From Maea johnstoni (taxonomy: Eukaryota; Annelida; Polychaeta; Spionida; Magelonidae): DNA of 64,000 nucleotides. Positions 39,780-49,031 of this stretch are shown here, piece after piece (the stretch's first letter is position 1; each line of letters opens with the position of its first letter). The notes below the pieces were generated by a model. The model saw only the letters and a program-made list of their open reading frames with translations, was not told the origin of the DNA and did no database searches. Position numbers and translations under genes: made by a program. The stretch lies in the NCBI GenBank assembly GCA_963942565.1, contig CAWWDR010000962.1, positions 124,001 to 188,000 of the forward strand, written 5' to 3'.

Positions 39780-40145
39780 TAGTCGCAACTCCCATATCAA
39801 TGACTACAACTCTTGCCCCGCAGTGATTTGCAAGAGCGTTTACCGCCCCGCCGCCTTTGGTAAAATTATCTACTTGCTGCGCCGTTATCTCAATTGGAGC
39901 ACTGGCAATCCCCTCTTCGTAAACAACATGATGATCTCCGGCAAAAGTAAAAATCGCCTTATTACTCAAATCGGGTATTGCCTGTCTTCTGATCCCGGCC
40001 AATTGAATAGACAGGTCCTCAAGCCTGCCAAGACTCCCCTGGGGTTTCGTGAGAATATCCTGCCTTTTCCGTGCCTTCTTCATAGAAATCTCATCTAGAG
40101 GTTTTATTTCTTTTACAATTTGTTCTATTAATGACATCTAATATC

Positions 40146-40694
40146 CTACTTCAGCTTCTGTGCCAGACCGGCGTTCAACATATAGACTTCTTCAGCGGCA
40201 CCTGCTAACCGCTGATGAGTCATCCCCGCAATATCCTGAAACATCCTGGCCCATTTATGTTCAGAAACGAGTCCATTTTCAACTTGATTTGAAATAATAA
40301 TCAATTCGGTATTGATCTTAGAAGTTTCAGAAATAATTTTGTCTATTTCTGAAAACACAACTTCTTCAGCTTCTTTCCTGCTGCAGTCATCACCCTTTTC
40401 AAAGAGAAGATTGGTCATTAATAATGTTAGGCAATCTAGAATTATAACTGTTTTTTTATTTACAAGACTATTCAATACCGACGAGACTTTGGAGGACTCT
40501 TCTATAGTGATCCAGTTAGATGGCCGTTTGTCCTGATGTTTCTTTATTCGTCGAACCATCTCTTCATCAATTGCTTTCGCTGTGGCAATATAATGTACCG
40601 GAATATTTTTTTGTATTGATATGGACTTGGCTCTCTCTTCTGCATAAGTCGTTTTGCCGGTCTTTGTTCCTCCCAGAACCAATACTATTCCCAT
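40146..40694 (-). CDS. cobU: Adenosylcobinamide kinase / guanylyltransferase
   Basis: Bifunctional enzyme that phosphorylates adenosylcobinamide and adds GMP. It has 182 residues, with the P-loop LGGTKTGKTTYAEERAKS, the guanylylation-site region HYIATAKAIDEEMVRRIKKH with its histidine, and VSNQVENGLV-like SNQVENGLV near residue 145. It is 8 bp from cobT and overlaps the cobD-like gene by 10 bases. Confidence 0.96.
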   Translation of the reverse strand: MGIVLVLGGTKTGKTTYAEERAKSISIQKNIPVHYIATAKAIDEEMVRRIKKHQDKRPSNWITIEESSKVSSVLNSLVNKKTVIILDCLTLLMTNLLFEKGDDCSRKEAEEVVFSEIDKIISETSKINTELIIISNQVENGLVSEHKWARMFQDIAGMTHQRLAGAAEEVYMLNAGLAQKLK

Positions 40695-41788
40695 ATGTGA
40701 GACTCCTCTTTTATTGCCTGAAATAATATCTCATTATTTTCCTCTGAATGTACGCCTATTCTTATGTGATCGGGATACCCAAAAGATGAACAGTCGCGAA
40801 TCTGTATATTTTTTTTCTCCAGAGCCTTTTGCAATTGCGTGGCATATCCCTCCTGCTCAATAGACAATGATTTTCTGTTTCCCAATTTGGCTAAAAAGAA
40901 ATTTGATTCTGATTCATAGACTTTTAATCCCAGGCTCATCATCTTCTTTCGAAGATTTTCACATTCTGATTTTACGGCAGACCATGTCGATGCATAATAG
41001 GCCTGCTCTTTTAAACAGGCGATCCCCGCTTCTTGAGCAGGAGCGCTGATACTCCATTCCGGTTGATAATCAGCTATGGTTTTTAATAATTCAGGATCAC
41101 CATGAATATATCCCAATCTCAAACCGGGAATACCATAATCTTTTGTCATTGAATTCAATCTGAGAATATTTGATGAGATGTCTCGATAACGCAATTCTCT
41201 TTTGGTAAACGCCACATAGGCTTCATCGATTACGACAATCGTTTTGGTATTAACTGCCGCTTCTTCTATTTTCTGCATTTCATATTTATCCAAATACGTT
41301 CCTGTTGGATTATTGGGATTACATATCCATAATACTGCCGGCTTTTCTTTTTTGAGTGCAATAATTATATCCTCAGTATTTGGTACAAAATCATTTAAAG
41401 GACTGCATTGAATCTCTACTATTCTGCTTTTTTTCAATAGAGAAATATTTTTATACTGGCTATAAGCCGGTGATACAATAACTACAGTTGATTTTTCCGT
41501 TAAAAAGGCCTCACCGATTAGGTGTATTCCCTGGGAAGTACCATTTACCGCCAGGATTTCATCAACAGAACAATTCTCATGTTCAGCTATTTTTTCACGT
41601 AAATCGTAGGCTGAAGAATCGGGATATCTTATAAGAGAGCATTGATTGACTGCGTTCAGAATGCTCTGATGAACAGGATAGGGATTTATACTGACACTGA
41701 AATCTATGATTTCATCAGGATTCAGACCCTTTTTTTTGATTCTTGAATAATCCAGCCCCCCATGTGTCTTTTTTATATGTTTACCCAA
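40685..41788 (-). CDS. cobD: Threonine-phosphate decarboxylase-like aminotransferase
   Basis: PLP enzyme of 367 residues that would supply (R)-1-aminopropan-2-ol phosphate for the cobalamin linker. Fold-type I motifs are VNGTSQGIHLIGEAF, WICNPNNPTGTYLD, VVIDEAYVAF and the PLP lysine in SMTKDYGIPGLRLGYIHG. By sequence it is also close to histidinol-phosphate aminotransferases; its place between cobU and cbiB decides for CobD. It overlaps both neighbours (10 and 16 bases). Confidence 0.9.
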   Translation of the reverse strand: MGKHIKKTHGGLDYSRIKKKGLNPDEIIDFSVSINPYPVHQSILNAVNQCSLIRYPDSSAYDLREKIAEHENCSVDEILAVNGTSQGIHLIGEAFLTEKSTVVIVSPAYSQYKNISLLKKSRIVEIQCSPLNDFVPNTEDIIIALKKEKPAVLWICNPNNPTGTYLDKYEMQKIEEAAVNTKTIVVIDEAYVAFTKRELRYRDISSNILRLNSMTKDYGIPGLRLGYIHGDPELLKTIADYQPEWSISAPAQEAGIACLKEQAYYASTWSAVKSECENLRKKMMSLGLKVYESESNFFLAKLGNRKSLSIEQEGYATQLQKALEKKNIQIRDCSSFGYPDHIRIGVHSEENNEILFQAIKEESHIWE

Positions 41789-42714
41789 TAGATTACCTCC
41801 AGTGTTAAAACGATTAGAACTATAAGTAATGTCATTGTTGTTATAACAATTTTAATAGCTCTATCAATTAATTGAAAACTTCTCTTATGATTTCCGCCAT
41901 GGAGTACATAGTCTCCTTTCTTTTCAAGCCTTATATTCAATGCGCCGGCTATGGCAGACATTGTCCATCCCGCATTGGGACTGGAAGTATTTCTATGCTG
42001 ATTTTTCATCGTAGTAAAGCAGCCCTTCCAGTTTTCTCTTAATATTACAGAAGAAATAAATATTAACAGTGATGTGAGTCTTGCAGGGATCCAATTCAAT
42101 ATATCATCAACCCAGGCAGTCATTTTACCACCCCACTCATAATCATCTTTTCTGTAGGCAATCATTGAATCCGATGTATTGGTAAAACGATAGGCCAATG
42201 CAAAAGGAATCCCGCCTATAGAATAATAAAACAATGGCGACGCAAAAGAGTCAGTAATATTTTCCGCTACAGATTCTATGACTGCCGATACAATTTGCTC
42301 TTCACTTAATTCACTCGTATCTCTGCTTACCAAATGCCATGCAGTCAATTCCCTGGCTTTAATTAAATCACCTGCTTTAAGAGCGTCTTGAACTTCTTTG
42401 GCAGCTTTAATCAAGGCATTGAATGAAAACACAGTTGTGAGCAAAAAGATAGATAATACCAAAGAAACAATTCCAGGTAGCTTGTTGAGTACTATATATG
42501 GGAAGAAGGAAAATAAAATGATTCCACTAAACAACAGCACTGAACCGTATATAAACAGAGTCGTACTGGTTCTTTTTAATCGTTTGCCCCAAACATATCT
42601 GATATAGTTACCCATCCAAACAACCGGGTGAAATCTATTGGGAAGTTCCCCCAATATAAGATCTATAATAATTGCGCTAAGGAAAACAAACAAAGGTTCA
42701 TGATCGAATATCAT
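41773..42714 (-). CDS. cbiB: Adenosylcobinamide-phosphate synthase
   Basis: Inner-membrane enzyme, 313 residues, that amidates adenosylcobyric acid with aminopropanol (phosphate). Family signatures include DLILGELPNRFHPVVWMGNY at the N-terminus, ESVAENITDSFASPLFYYSI and SPNAGWTMSAIAGALNIRLE. Four or five membrane helices are visible. It overlaps cbiP by 4 bases. Confidence 0.96.
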   Translation of the reverse strand: MIFDHEPLFVFLSAIIIDLILGELPNRFHPVVWMGNYIRYVWGKRLKRTSTTLFIYGSVLLFSGIILFSFFPYIVLNKLPGIVSLVLSIFLLTTVFSFNALIKAAKEVQDALKAGDLIKARELTAWHLVSRDTSELSEEQIVSAVIESVAENITDSFASPLFYYSIGGIPFALAYRFTNTSDSMIAYRKDDYEWGGKMTAWVDDILNWIPARLTSLLIFISSVILRENWKGCFTTMKNQHRNTSSPNAGWTMSAIAGALNIRLEKKGDYVLHGGNHKRSFQLIDRAIKIVITTMTLLIVLIVLTLEVIYWVNI

Positions 42715-44195
42715 ATTCCGATGATCCTATCGATTTCATCCATATCAAGATGTTCCTCCATGATATCGGCCAGATAATCTAACTGCTCATTTTGAACATC
42801 GTGTAAATCTCTTGGATTCCCCTTAATCTGCAACCCTACAGATTCCAACCATCTTCTTCTAAACCATGGCGTATTAAATATTCCGTGAAAATATGTTCCC
42901 CAGATTTTTCCATCATTGGTAATAGCTCCGTCAGCTGAACCGTCTTTCATAGAAAGCAATGACTCGATATTACCGATTTTTCTGGTTTCGCCCATATGGA
43001 TTTCATATCCGGTTACATTTTTTGAAAAATTATTAAGGAACCCGCAATTAGATGAAGTATGAGCTTCACTTCGCACAGTTGTTTTAGTTTCAGTTAATAT
43101 TGTTTTTAACGGCAATAAACCCAAAGCTTTTATTTCTCCGGCGACACCTTCAATCGCCAGAGGATCGGAAATAGATTCACCCAGAATCTGATATCCTCCA
43201 CAGATTCCCGCTACAGGTACGCCATTCTTTGCTAATTCCTGGATTTTTAGATCTATCCCCTGTTTCTTCATCCATTTTAAATCTGCAATAGTCGTTTTAC
43301 TCCCGGGTATAATTATAGCATCGGGATTTCCTATTTCTACTGCTTTTTTAACAAGACGTATGGTAACCCCTTCCTCCAGAAGCAAAGCATCAAGATCGTC
43401 GTAATTGGAAACATATGGCAAATGAATAACGGCAATATCAGTCGGACCGCTGCCGAATATGTGATTTTTTTCAATGAATACAGAATCTTCCTGAGCCAGG
43501 TTGATATCTTTAATCACCGGAATCACACCAACAGTTTGTCTACCTCCTGTCAATTCTTCCAGCATCTTCAAACCAGGTTTTAACAAATCAACAGAACCTC
43601 TGAATTTATTAATAATAAAACCTTTAATCAGATCTTTTTCTTCAGGCTCCATTAACTCTACCGTTCCATATATAGAGGCGAAAACACCTCCTCTATCGAT
43701 ATCTGAGGCCAATAAGACTGGAGCTTTAAGATATCTTGCTACAGCCATATTAACAATTTCATCTTTTTTCAAGTTAATCTCTGCAGGGCTTCCCGCGCCT
43801 TCGCATATGATTAGATCATAATTGCTTTTAAGATGCTCCAGAGAGTCTGTTACATATCCCCACAATCTGGACTTTGTCTTGTAATAATCCGAAGCATGAA
43901 GATCTTTCCAGGGCTTACCCATAACGACAATTTGAGAATTCATATCACCATGGGGTTTAATTAGAATTGGATTCATAAATATAGAAGGCTCAATATTTGA
44001 TGCCGCAGCTTGTAAAGCTTGTGCCCGGCCTATTTCCAGCCCATCTGGTGTGACAAATGAATTAAGAGCCATATTCTGGGCTTTAAAAGGAACAACAGAG
44101 ATTCCTCTTCTCTTATAGATTCGACATAATCCGGCAACCAGAAGGCTTTTGCCTACATCAGATGCAGTGCCCTGGATCATTAGAGTTTTTGACAT
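42711..44195 (-). CDS. cobQ: Cobyric acid synthase
   Basis: Amidates adenosylcobyrinic acid a,c-diamide at four positions to cobyric acid (CobQ/CbiP). The 494-residue protein has the N-terminal ATPase part (MIQGTASDVGKSLLVAGLCR, RAQALQAAA) and a class I-like glutaminase domain (VPVAGICGGYQILG with the nucleophile Cys, GTYFHGIF with His). It is first in the operon, with GGAAGG before the ATG, and follows the cobalamin riboswitch by about 90 bp. Corrin-ring genes are absent from the window. Confidence 0.96.
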   Translation of the reverse strand: MSKTLMIQGTASDVGKSLLVAGLCRIYKRRGISVVPFKAQNMALNSFVTPDGLEIGRAQALQAAASNIEPSIFMNPILIKPHGDMNSQIVVMGKPWKDLHASDYYKTKSRLWGYVTDSLEHLKSNYDLIICEGAGSPAEINLKKDEIVNMAVARYLKAPVLLASDIDRGGVFASIYGTVELMEPEEKDLIKGFIINKFRGSVDLLKPGLKMLEELTGGRQTVGVIPVIKDINLAQEDSVFIEKNHIFGSGPTDIAVIHLPYVSNYDDLDALLLEEGVTIRLVKKAVEIGNPDAIIIPGSKTTIADLKWMKKQGIDLKIQELAKNGVPVAGICGGYQILGESISDPLAIEGVAGEIKALGLLPLKTILTETKTTVRSEAHTSSNCGFLNNFSKNVTGYEIHMGETRKIGNIESLLSMKDGSADGAITNDGKIWGTYFHGIFNTPWFRRRWLESVGLQIKGNPRDLHDVQNEQLDYLADIMEEHLDMDEIDRIIGI

Positions 44196-44284
44196 GAATA
44201 GACCTTCCCATTTTGAGAAAGCACAAATCTGATAATATTAATACACAAGATATGCACCACTCGCTCCTCGAAGAGTAATTACTT

Positions 44285-44455
44285 TTTTACATAGCAGGTC
44301 TCCTGACTTATAGGACTTTATCAATAACCTTCCCGGATTAATCCAGTGGCATATTGTATTGATACACACCTATTTACAGTGGCGGGACCGTTCCGGATTC
44401 TAACCGGATTCCCTATTAAGAATAAAATTCACTATGTTTTTGTAAAAATAGCATA
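44285..44455 (-). ncRNA. Cobalamin (B12) riboswitch
   Basis: The minus strand carries, in order, GGGAATCCGGTTAGAATCC, GGAACGGTCCCGCCACTGT, a second GCCACTG, CGGGAAGGTT, and the B12 box AGTCAGGAGACCTGC. These match the cobalamin aptamer closely. It precedes cobQ and should repress the seven-gene cob operon when adenosylcobalamin is plentiful. No clear terminator lies between it and cobQ, so control of translation start is likely. Confidence 0.95.
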
Positions 44456-44679
44456 GTTTTAACATCTATCAAAGGAATTTATTTACATAATCTCTCAGGT
44501 CATCTTCAATGTAATAGCCATTTTCTATAAGGAAATCGAAAGCTTCGGAAATTGATAATCTCCTATGACATTGATGGCATATGACAAATTAAGCAGAAAT
44601 GCCCAAGTTGTGATTTTATTATTTTTTTTTTATTATAAACGCACTAAAATATAGTAATCAATAAAAACGAGGGTATGAT
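44456..44679. other. Intergenic stretch between the B12 riboswitch and ridA, with a possible gene remnant
   Basis: No intact gene. On the minus strand a 36-codon frame ending at 44471 (CHRRLSISEAFDFLIENGYY, then IEDDLRDYVNKFL) looks protein-like, with a CxxC-type start just before it, but has no start codon and breaks near 44580. It may be the tail of a small zinc-binding protein or chance. The rest, 44610-44679, is AT-rich and should hold the ridA promoter. Confidence 0.35.
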
Positions 44680-45056
44680 ATGAAAAAATCATTGCAACAG
44701 TTAACGCACCAGCAGCTATAGGTCCTTATTCACAAGCCGTCGAAGCTGGTAACACTCTATATATATCAGGACAGATTCCATTGAATCCGGAAACAGGTGA
44801 TCTTATTGAAGGAGATATAACTGATCAGACTGAACAGGTGTTAACAAATATCGGAGCGATTCTGGAAGAAGCAGGATACAGCTTTGAAAATGTTGTAAAA
44901 TCTACTGTATTATTAGACGATATGAAAAATTTCAAAGCTATGAATGATGTCTACGGTAAATATTACAATTCCAAACCGCCCGCAAGAGCGGCTTATGAAG
45001 TGGCCTGTTTACCATTAAATGTAAAAATTGAGATTGAAACTATCGCAGTCAAATAA
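44680..45056 (+). CDS. ridA: RidA-family enamine/imine deaminase (frameshifted in this sequence)
   Basis: Small cytosolic enzyme of 125 residues that hydrolyses reactive 2-aminoacrylate formed by PLP enzymes. It has the YjgF/RidA motifs APAAIGPYSQAVEAGN, LYISGQIPLNP, TVLLDDMKNFKAMNDVYGKY and the arginine signature PPARAAYEVACLPL. The ATG at 44680 has GAGGG upstream. A one-A deficit in the run 44683-44688 puts the first codons out of frame; seven As restore MKKIIATVNAP. Confidence 0.93.
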
Positions 45057-45080
45057 AAAACCGGCACTCAGCCGGTTTTT
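45056..45080. terminator. Bidirectional terminator between ridA and the PilZ membrane protein
   Basis: Perfect 10-base inverted repeat AAAAACCGGC / GCCGGTTTTT with a 5-base loop. It includes the end of both convergent genes. Confidence 0.88.
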
Positions 45081-46252
45081 ATCTTCATAATTCTTTTTAA
45101 TGTTTTAATTAACTCATAGGGTGTATGATCTAATCTCTCTTCACAGCGTTTATAATATTCTTCTTTACTAATTTCCCTTTTATGAGCCCCTAGTTTTGTA
45201 GAAATATTGATCATTTGCTGAAGCGCTTTTCTATTGGGCTTATCAACTTCAATGAATTTTAATCCATAGAGCCTCTTCTCTAGGTCTCCTTTTTTCCAAA
45301 TGACTTTGGCGCTTACATAATGACTTACCTGTCTTATTCTATAATGAAATTGGCAAACAGCCCCAGATTCCAAAGCTATAGATGAGTGTATAGAACAACC
45401 GCTTTTTGATATGTCCGATAAGCTGGCAGGGCTTTGATCTTCACCTGATGATATTGATAAATCATATGATACGAAGAATCTTGTACTATTTCTTTTCTCC
45501 TCAGAGTCAATATTATCACTTTCATAACTTGAAACAGACTTCAGCTTCTTAAGTAACCCCTCTAAACCCTCTTTTTCCACATTGCTGATTCTCTGAAACA
45601 TGAGTCCATAACCATAATATCTATCTGACTCCCTGGCTATTCTCATAATCTTTACATTGAGGTTCAAGTGATAGGACCCGCAAATAATGAGAACAGGTAA
45701 TTCAGAGCCTGAATCAATTAGAAAATCAACATATATATAACAACCTCCGGCAGAGATATCGGAGATAATGACATTGCGATCCATGCCGATAAACTTCAAA
45801 TAAATATCAATTTCATATCGTTGATCCTGTTCCCACCATCGCAACTGAGGGTTGAAATAGGGTGCAATTAAATGCTTTCTGAAGAAAAAAATACTTACAG
45901 AAAATAGAGTAACATTCATCAATAGTAAAATTAAAATAGAAGAAAATGGATTCATAAAAAAGGTAAAAAGATTGTAAGAAAACATTAACAGAGCCGAGGA
46001 GATTATTGTCCACCATCCCCACTTTCTCACAAAAAAGATCGAAAAGGCGGTTAAAATATATAGAAATAAAACAACAACATCGAGAATCCTCAGGCGATAG
46101 ATAATACTTCCGTATCCCAAAAGCGGAACCATATTCAATGCTGCGTTAAATATTAAAATAACTAGAGGAGACAGAAAATAAATTATCGATAGAATAACTA
46201 TGCTTAATGGTTTTCTCAACAAGATATCACCTTTACTGTTTGATTTTAACAT
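45068..46252 (-). CDS. Membrane protein with two PilZ-type domains
   Basis: A 394-residue protein. About four hydrophobic segments fill residues 15-130. Two PilZ domains follow: the first (about 140-235) keeps DISAGG but has a poor RxxxR, the second (about 250-350) has RNSTR and DISKSG, so cyclic-di-GMP binding is best supported for the second. A membrane-tethered dual PilZ receptor suggests control of an envelope process or of motility. It is transcribed away from the lipoprotein gene, with about 70 bp between starts. Confidence 0.85.
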   Translation of the reverse strand: MLKSNSKGDILLRKPLSIVILSIIYFLSPLVILIFNAALNMVPLLGYGSIIYRLRILDVVVLFLYILTAFSIFFVRKWGWWTIISSALLMFSYNLFTFFMNPFSSILILLLMNVTLFSVSIFFFRKHLIAPYFNPQLRWWEQDQRYEIDIYLKFIGMDRNVIISDISAGGCYIYVDFLIDSGSELPVLIICGSYHLNLNVKIMRIARESDRYYGYGLMFQRISNVEKEGLEGLLKKLKSVSSYESDNIDSEEKRNSTRFFVSYDLSISSGEDQSPASLSDISKSGCSIHSSIALESGAVCQFHYRIRQVSHYVSAKVIWKKGDLEKRLYGLKFIEVDKPNRKALQQMINISTKLGAHKREISKEEYYKRCEERLDHTPYELIKTLKRIMKIKTG

Positions 46253-46323
46253 AAATATTTACTTTTTACAAACAGATGCCCTTAAGCTATTGAATTTCGA
46301 GTTATCAGAGCTATGATTGAAGT

Positions 46324-47526
46324 ATGAGTTACATTAAAACTCTTCTTTTTTCATTATTGATTTCATCATTTTTATCATGCTCCATGATGATGATGGATGA
46401 ACCGCCTCCGCCAGCCGATACAAGTCCTGCAAAATTGCTTTTAGTAGTAGATCAATCTATGTTAACTGGTTTGTCTAATAAATTAGCTCAATATAGTGAA
46501 GATATTGTATCCGAGGGAGGTACTGTTGAGATTCGCCCATTTTCAAAGGATGATTCTGTTGAAAGTCTAAAATCCCTGATTAAAATGAACAGAAATACGA
46601 TTGACGGTGCTTTTCTGGTGGGAGATCTACCGACAGCGTGGTTTGAACAACATGCCTTTGGTAAAAATGAACAATTTCCATTTGATTTATTTCTGATGGA
46701 TTTAGACGCAACATGGACAGATAGCAATAATAACGGTGTCTACGATGGACACAGTCCTTTTAATCTTTCAATATACGTTTCCAGAATGAATGGCTCAATG
46801 GATGAAATATCCACCTATTTTGATAAATTGCATAATTATCGCAGCGGTAGTTATGAATATTTGGGAGGAGCATTTATTTTTAAAGATGAAGACTGGTTTA
46901 ACACATACAGAGGTTCGTCATTCGGACTTGATAGATTGTATGAGAATGTAAAGATCAATGAAAATTCGAGTGAAACATTGAAAGATAATTACCTTTATCG
47001 TCTTTCCTATACCGGCGCAGATTACGTTTATCAGTGGATTCATGCTTCAGCAACGTCTTTATATATTAACAATGCCGGAACATACAGTACTGTCAGGTAT
47101 GCAGATATTGGTACAAATAATATGAAAGGCCGATTTCTGAATATGTTCAACTGTAAAGGAACCCGATATACACAGAGTAATTTAGGGATGACTTATTTAA
47201 GTGATACTGATACAGGGCTGGCTGTAACAGGTTCGACCAAAGTGGGAGGGAACTATTACCCATTGGAATTTCACCGTACTTTAACAGTGGGCAGCAGCTG
47301 GGGGAATGCTTTCAAATCGTGGTATAATTATTATGGAAAAAAAGATGATAAATGGTTTCTTGGAATGGTAATACTGGGAGATCCCTCTTTGCATATAAGG
47401 GATTCGGTTATTGACAGATCATTAAGCCGATCTTCTTTTCAGAGTATCATACCTCCATCAAATGAAGAGATTGATAGTTTGGGTGTAAACCTGTCAGACT
47501 TTGAAGATTTTGAAGAGAGCCTTTAA
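46324..47526 (+). CDS. Lipoprotein with a gingipain (C25)-like domain
   Basis: A 400-residue lipoprotein: signal peptide with lipobox (SSFLSCS, Cys about residue 19). The rest resembles a caspase-fold C25 peptidase in layout: a DGAFLVGDLPTAWFEQ strand-loop, an EF-hand-like DSNNNGVYDG calcium loop, a candidate His in YQWIHASATS, a candidate Cys in LNMFNCKGTRY and the typical closing strand MVILGDPSLHI. The His-Cys pair is in the expected order, but peptidase activity is inference only. No propeptide or secretion-tail domain is seen. Its end overlaps the convergent membrane-protein gene by 4 bases. Confidence 0.75.
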   Translation: MSYIKTLLFSLLISSFLSCSMMMMDEPPPPADTSPAKLLLVVDQSMLTGLSNKLAQYSEDIVSEGGTVEIRPFSKDDSVESLKSLIKMNRNTIDGAFLVGDLPTAWFEQHAFGKNEQFPFDLFLMDLDATWTDSNNNGVYDGHSPFNLSIYVSRMNGSMDEISTYFDKLHNYRSGSYEYLGGAFIFKDEDWFNTYRGSSFGLDRLYENVKINENSSETLKDNYLYRLSYTGADYVYQWIHASATSLYINNAGTYSTVRYADIGTNNMKGRFLNMFNCKGTRYTQSNLGMTYLSDTDTGLAVTGSTKVGGNYYPLEFHRTLTVGSSWGNAFKSWYNYYGKKDDKWFLGMVILGDPSLHIRDSVIDRSLSRSSFQSIIPPSNEEIDSLGVNLSDFEDFEESL

Positions 47527-48995
47527 ATTTCATCAGGAATAAAAAAGATATGATCTCTTTTCAAAATATTGGATTCATAACAATATATGGTAAAACGTCC
47601 GGTTCTTTGATATATATAATCTACTAATTGTTCTTTTATACCTTCAAATGCGATAGGGCCGGTAAAAGATAATATGAAACCTACAGGATTAGTAGATCGA
47701 ATGGCTTTATATAATACTCTGCTTTTTCTAATAAGTTTATATGATCTGTATATTTGTTTATATCGAGGAATAGTATTTTCTAAAACTTCATTAAAAATTT
47801 CATCGCTTATATCTTTTGCCTTTAAAGCAAAATCAACCGAAAGGTTGTCGAAAAGAACTGAGCCCATAAGCAATTTGTTATATGACAAAACAGAAATCAT
47901 ATACAGAATTTCAAAAAGATCCATTACTCTCAAATCATCAAATACATTTTCTTTATCAGAATAAATCGCTGCTATACTTTTAATCAAATAAAGGATTTGC
48001 TCCTTATGAGACTCATTTTTTTCAAAAAAGGGATTATAATTTTTCACAACGTTAAAAGGGATTTTAAATACTTTTTTAAATATTTTTCTTTTCTTATTGA
48101 ACCTGTATTTAATCCCGTCAAAATCAATATCCTTTTCAGGACTAATTCCAAATTTCTCAAGAACTCTTTGATATTCGACAAAAGAAGTTTCAAATAAATC
48201 AGACCGAAACATTGAATTGTGAGGAGAGATTAATTCTTCAACAGCTAATGACATTTTTTTAATTTTATCCAAAGGAAATTCTTCAATTTTTTCCTTCAAT
48301 AGTGAACTCTTATGTCCATAAAGTATTATTGCATAATAACAACACTTGATTAAAAGCACAGAATAATAATATTTCCAGATGATCTCTGTAAAAAATAATG
48401 AAACAATCGATACGAATATACTTAATACAATCGATGGTAAACCCAAAATGGGAATAAGCAGAATTCTGATTATCTTTCCAGTAATCCTTCCCTTTCTCAA
48501 AATTTTTAAAAAGGGAATTTTTTCATAAAGATAATTATAGTAACCACTGATTTTATTGATTTTCTTTAATGTCGCTATTTTACTTTTTTTGACTTTGTCA
48601 AACCAGAAAGCGTTATTGATAATTTTATTCAAATCTGTCATCAACAGGAAGTAACACTTAATTAAATCCGAAATGGAAAAAGTAAATTTTAACTCCTCAT
48701 CCATCGTTCCCTTATAGCTATTTTGTACAGCTAGTATAATTGATATAAGCTCATTCTTAAGATCATATTTTTGGATAAAGGGATAATTCAATTTCTTTAA
48801 TAATATGGATAAAGTTGATTTTAAGGCTTCTTCTTCAATTCCAATCGGGGCAATGTCTTCTGAGATTTGATTCACATACCTTTTCTTTACAACTACTAGT
48901 ATTATGCGTCCAATAACAAATCTAAGAATTAGAGGTAAAGCTAAAAGAGCAAAGAGAAAAGGTAATGTAATCTGCAGAACTGTAGCATTCATCAA
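47523..48995 (-). CDS. Uncharacterised 490-aa membrane protein
   Basis: I do not recognise it. There is an N-terminal membrane helix (LQITLPFLFALLALPLILRF), a central hydrophobic pair or hairpin (ILLIPILGLPSIVLSIFVSI, VSLFFTEIIW) near residues 175-210, and a lysine-rich helical soluble region after it. A late segment (STNPVGFILSFTGPIAFEGI) is reminiscent of small glycine/proline membrane loops. The layout suggests an integral membrane protein with a large cytoplasmic domain. It lies 36 bp after hutI in the same direction, but need not belong to the hut operon. Confidence 0.75.
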   Translation of the reverse strand: MMNATVLQITLPFLFALLALPLILRFVIGRIILVVVKKRYVNQISEDIAPIGIEEEALKSTLSILLKKLNYPFIQKYDLKNELISIILAVQNSYKGTMDEELKFTFSISDLIKCYFLLMTDLNKIINNAFWFDKVKKSKIATLKKINKISGYYNYLYEKIPFLKILRKGRITGKIIRILLIPILGLPSIVLSIFVSIVSLFFTEIIWKYYYSVLLIKCCYYAIILYGHKSSLLKEKIEEFPLDKIKKMSLAVEELISPHNSMFRSDLFETSFVEYQRVLEKFGISPEKDIDFDGIKYRFNKKRKIFKKVFKIPFNVVKNYNPFFEKNESHKEQILYLIKSIAAIYSDKENVFDDLRVMDLFEILYMISVLSYNKLLMGSVLFDNLSVDFALKAKDISDEIFNEVLENTIPRYKQIYRSYKLIRKSRVLYKAIRSTNPVGFILSFTGPIAFEGIKEQLVDYIYQRTGRFTIYCYESNILKRDHIFFIPDEI

Positions 48996-49031
48996 TAATA
49001 CAGTATTTCACATGATCTGAGAGAATTCAAC

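Larger units (their letters stand above)
37885..40137 (-). pseudogene. cobT: cobT interrupted by an IS630-type element
   Basis: Nicotinate-nucleotide-dimethylbenzimidazole phosphoribosyltransferase, which makes alpha-ribazole-5'-phosphate. The N-terminal part (40137 to 39782, SLGRLEDLSIQLAGIRRQAI, FAGDHHVVYEEG) and the C-terminal part (38606 to 37885, FEIGGMAGAMIGAA and RLGEGTGAALG with the catalytic Glu) are split by the element at 38609-39779. Without the element and one TA, the frame runs straight through (GVATSYERVDF). The C-terminal half also holds a 15-bp in-frame tandem duplication (38210-38250) that doubles GGFEI. Apart from these the gene looks intact, so the break is recent. Confidence 0.95.
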
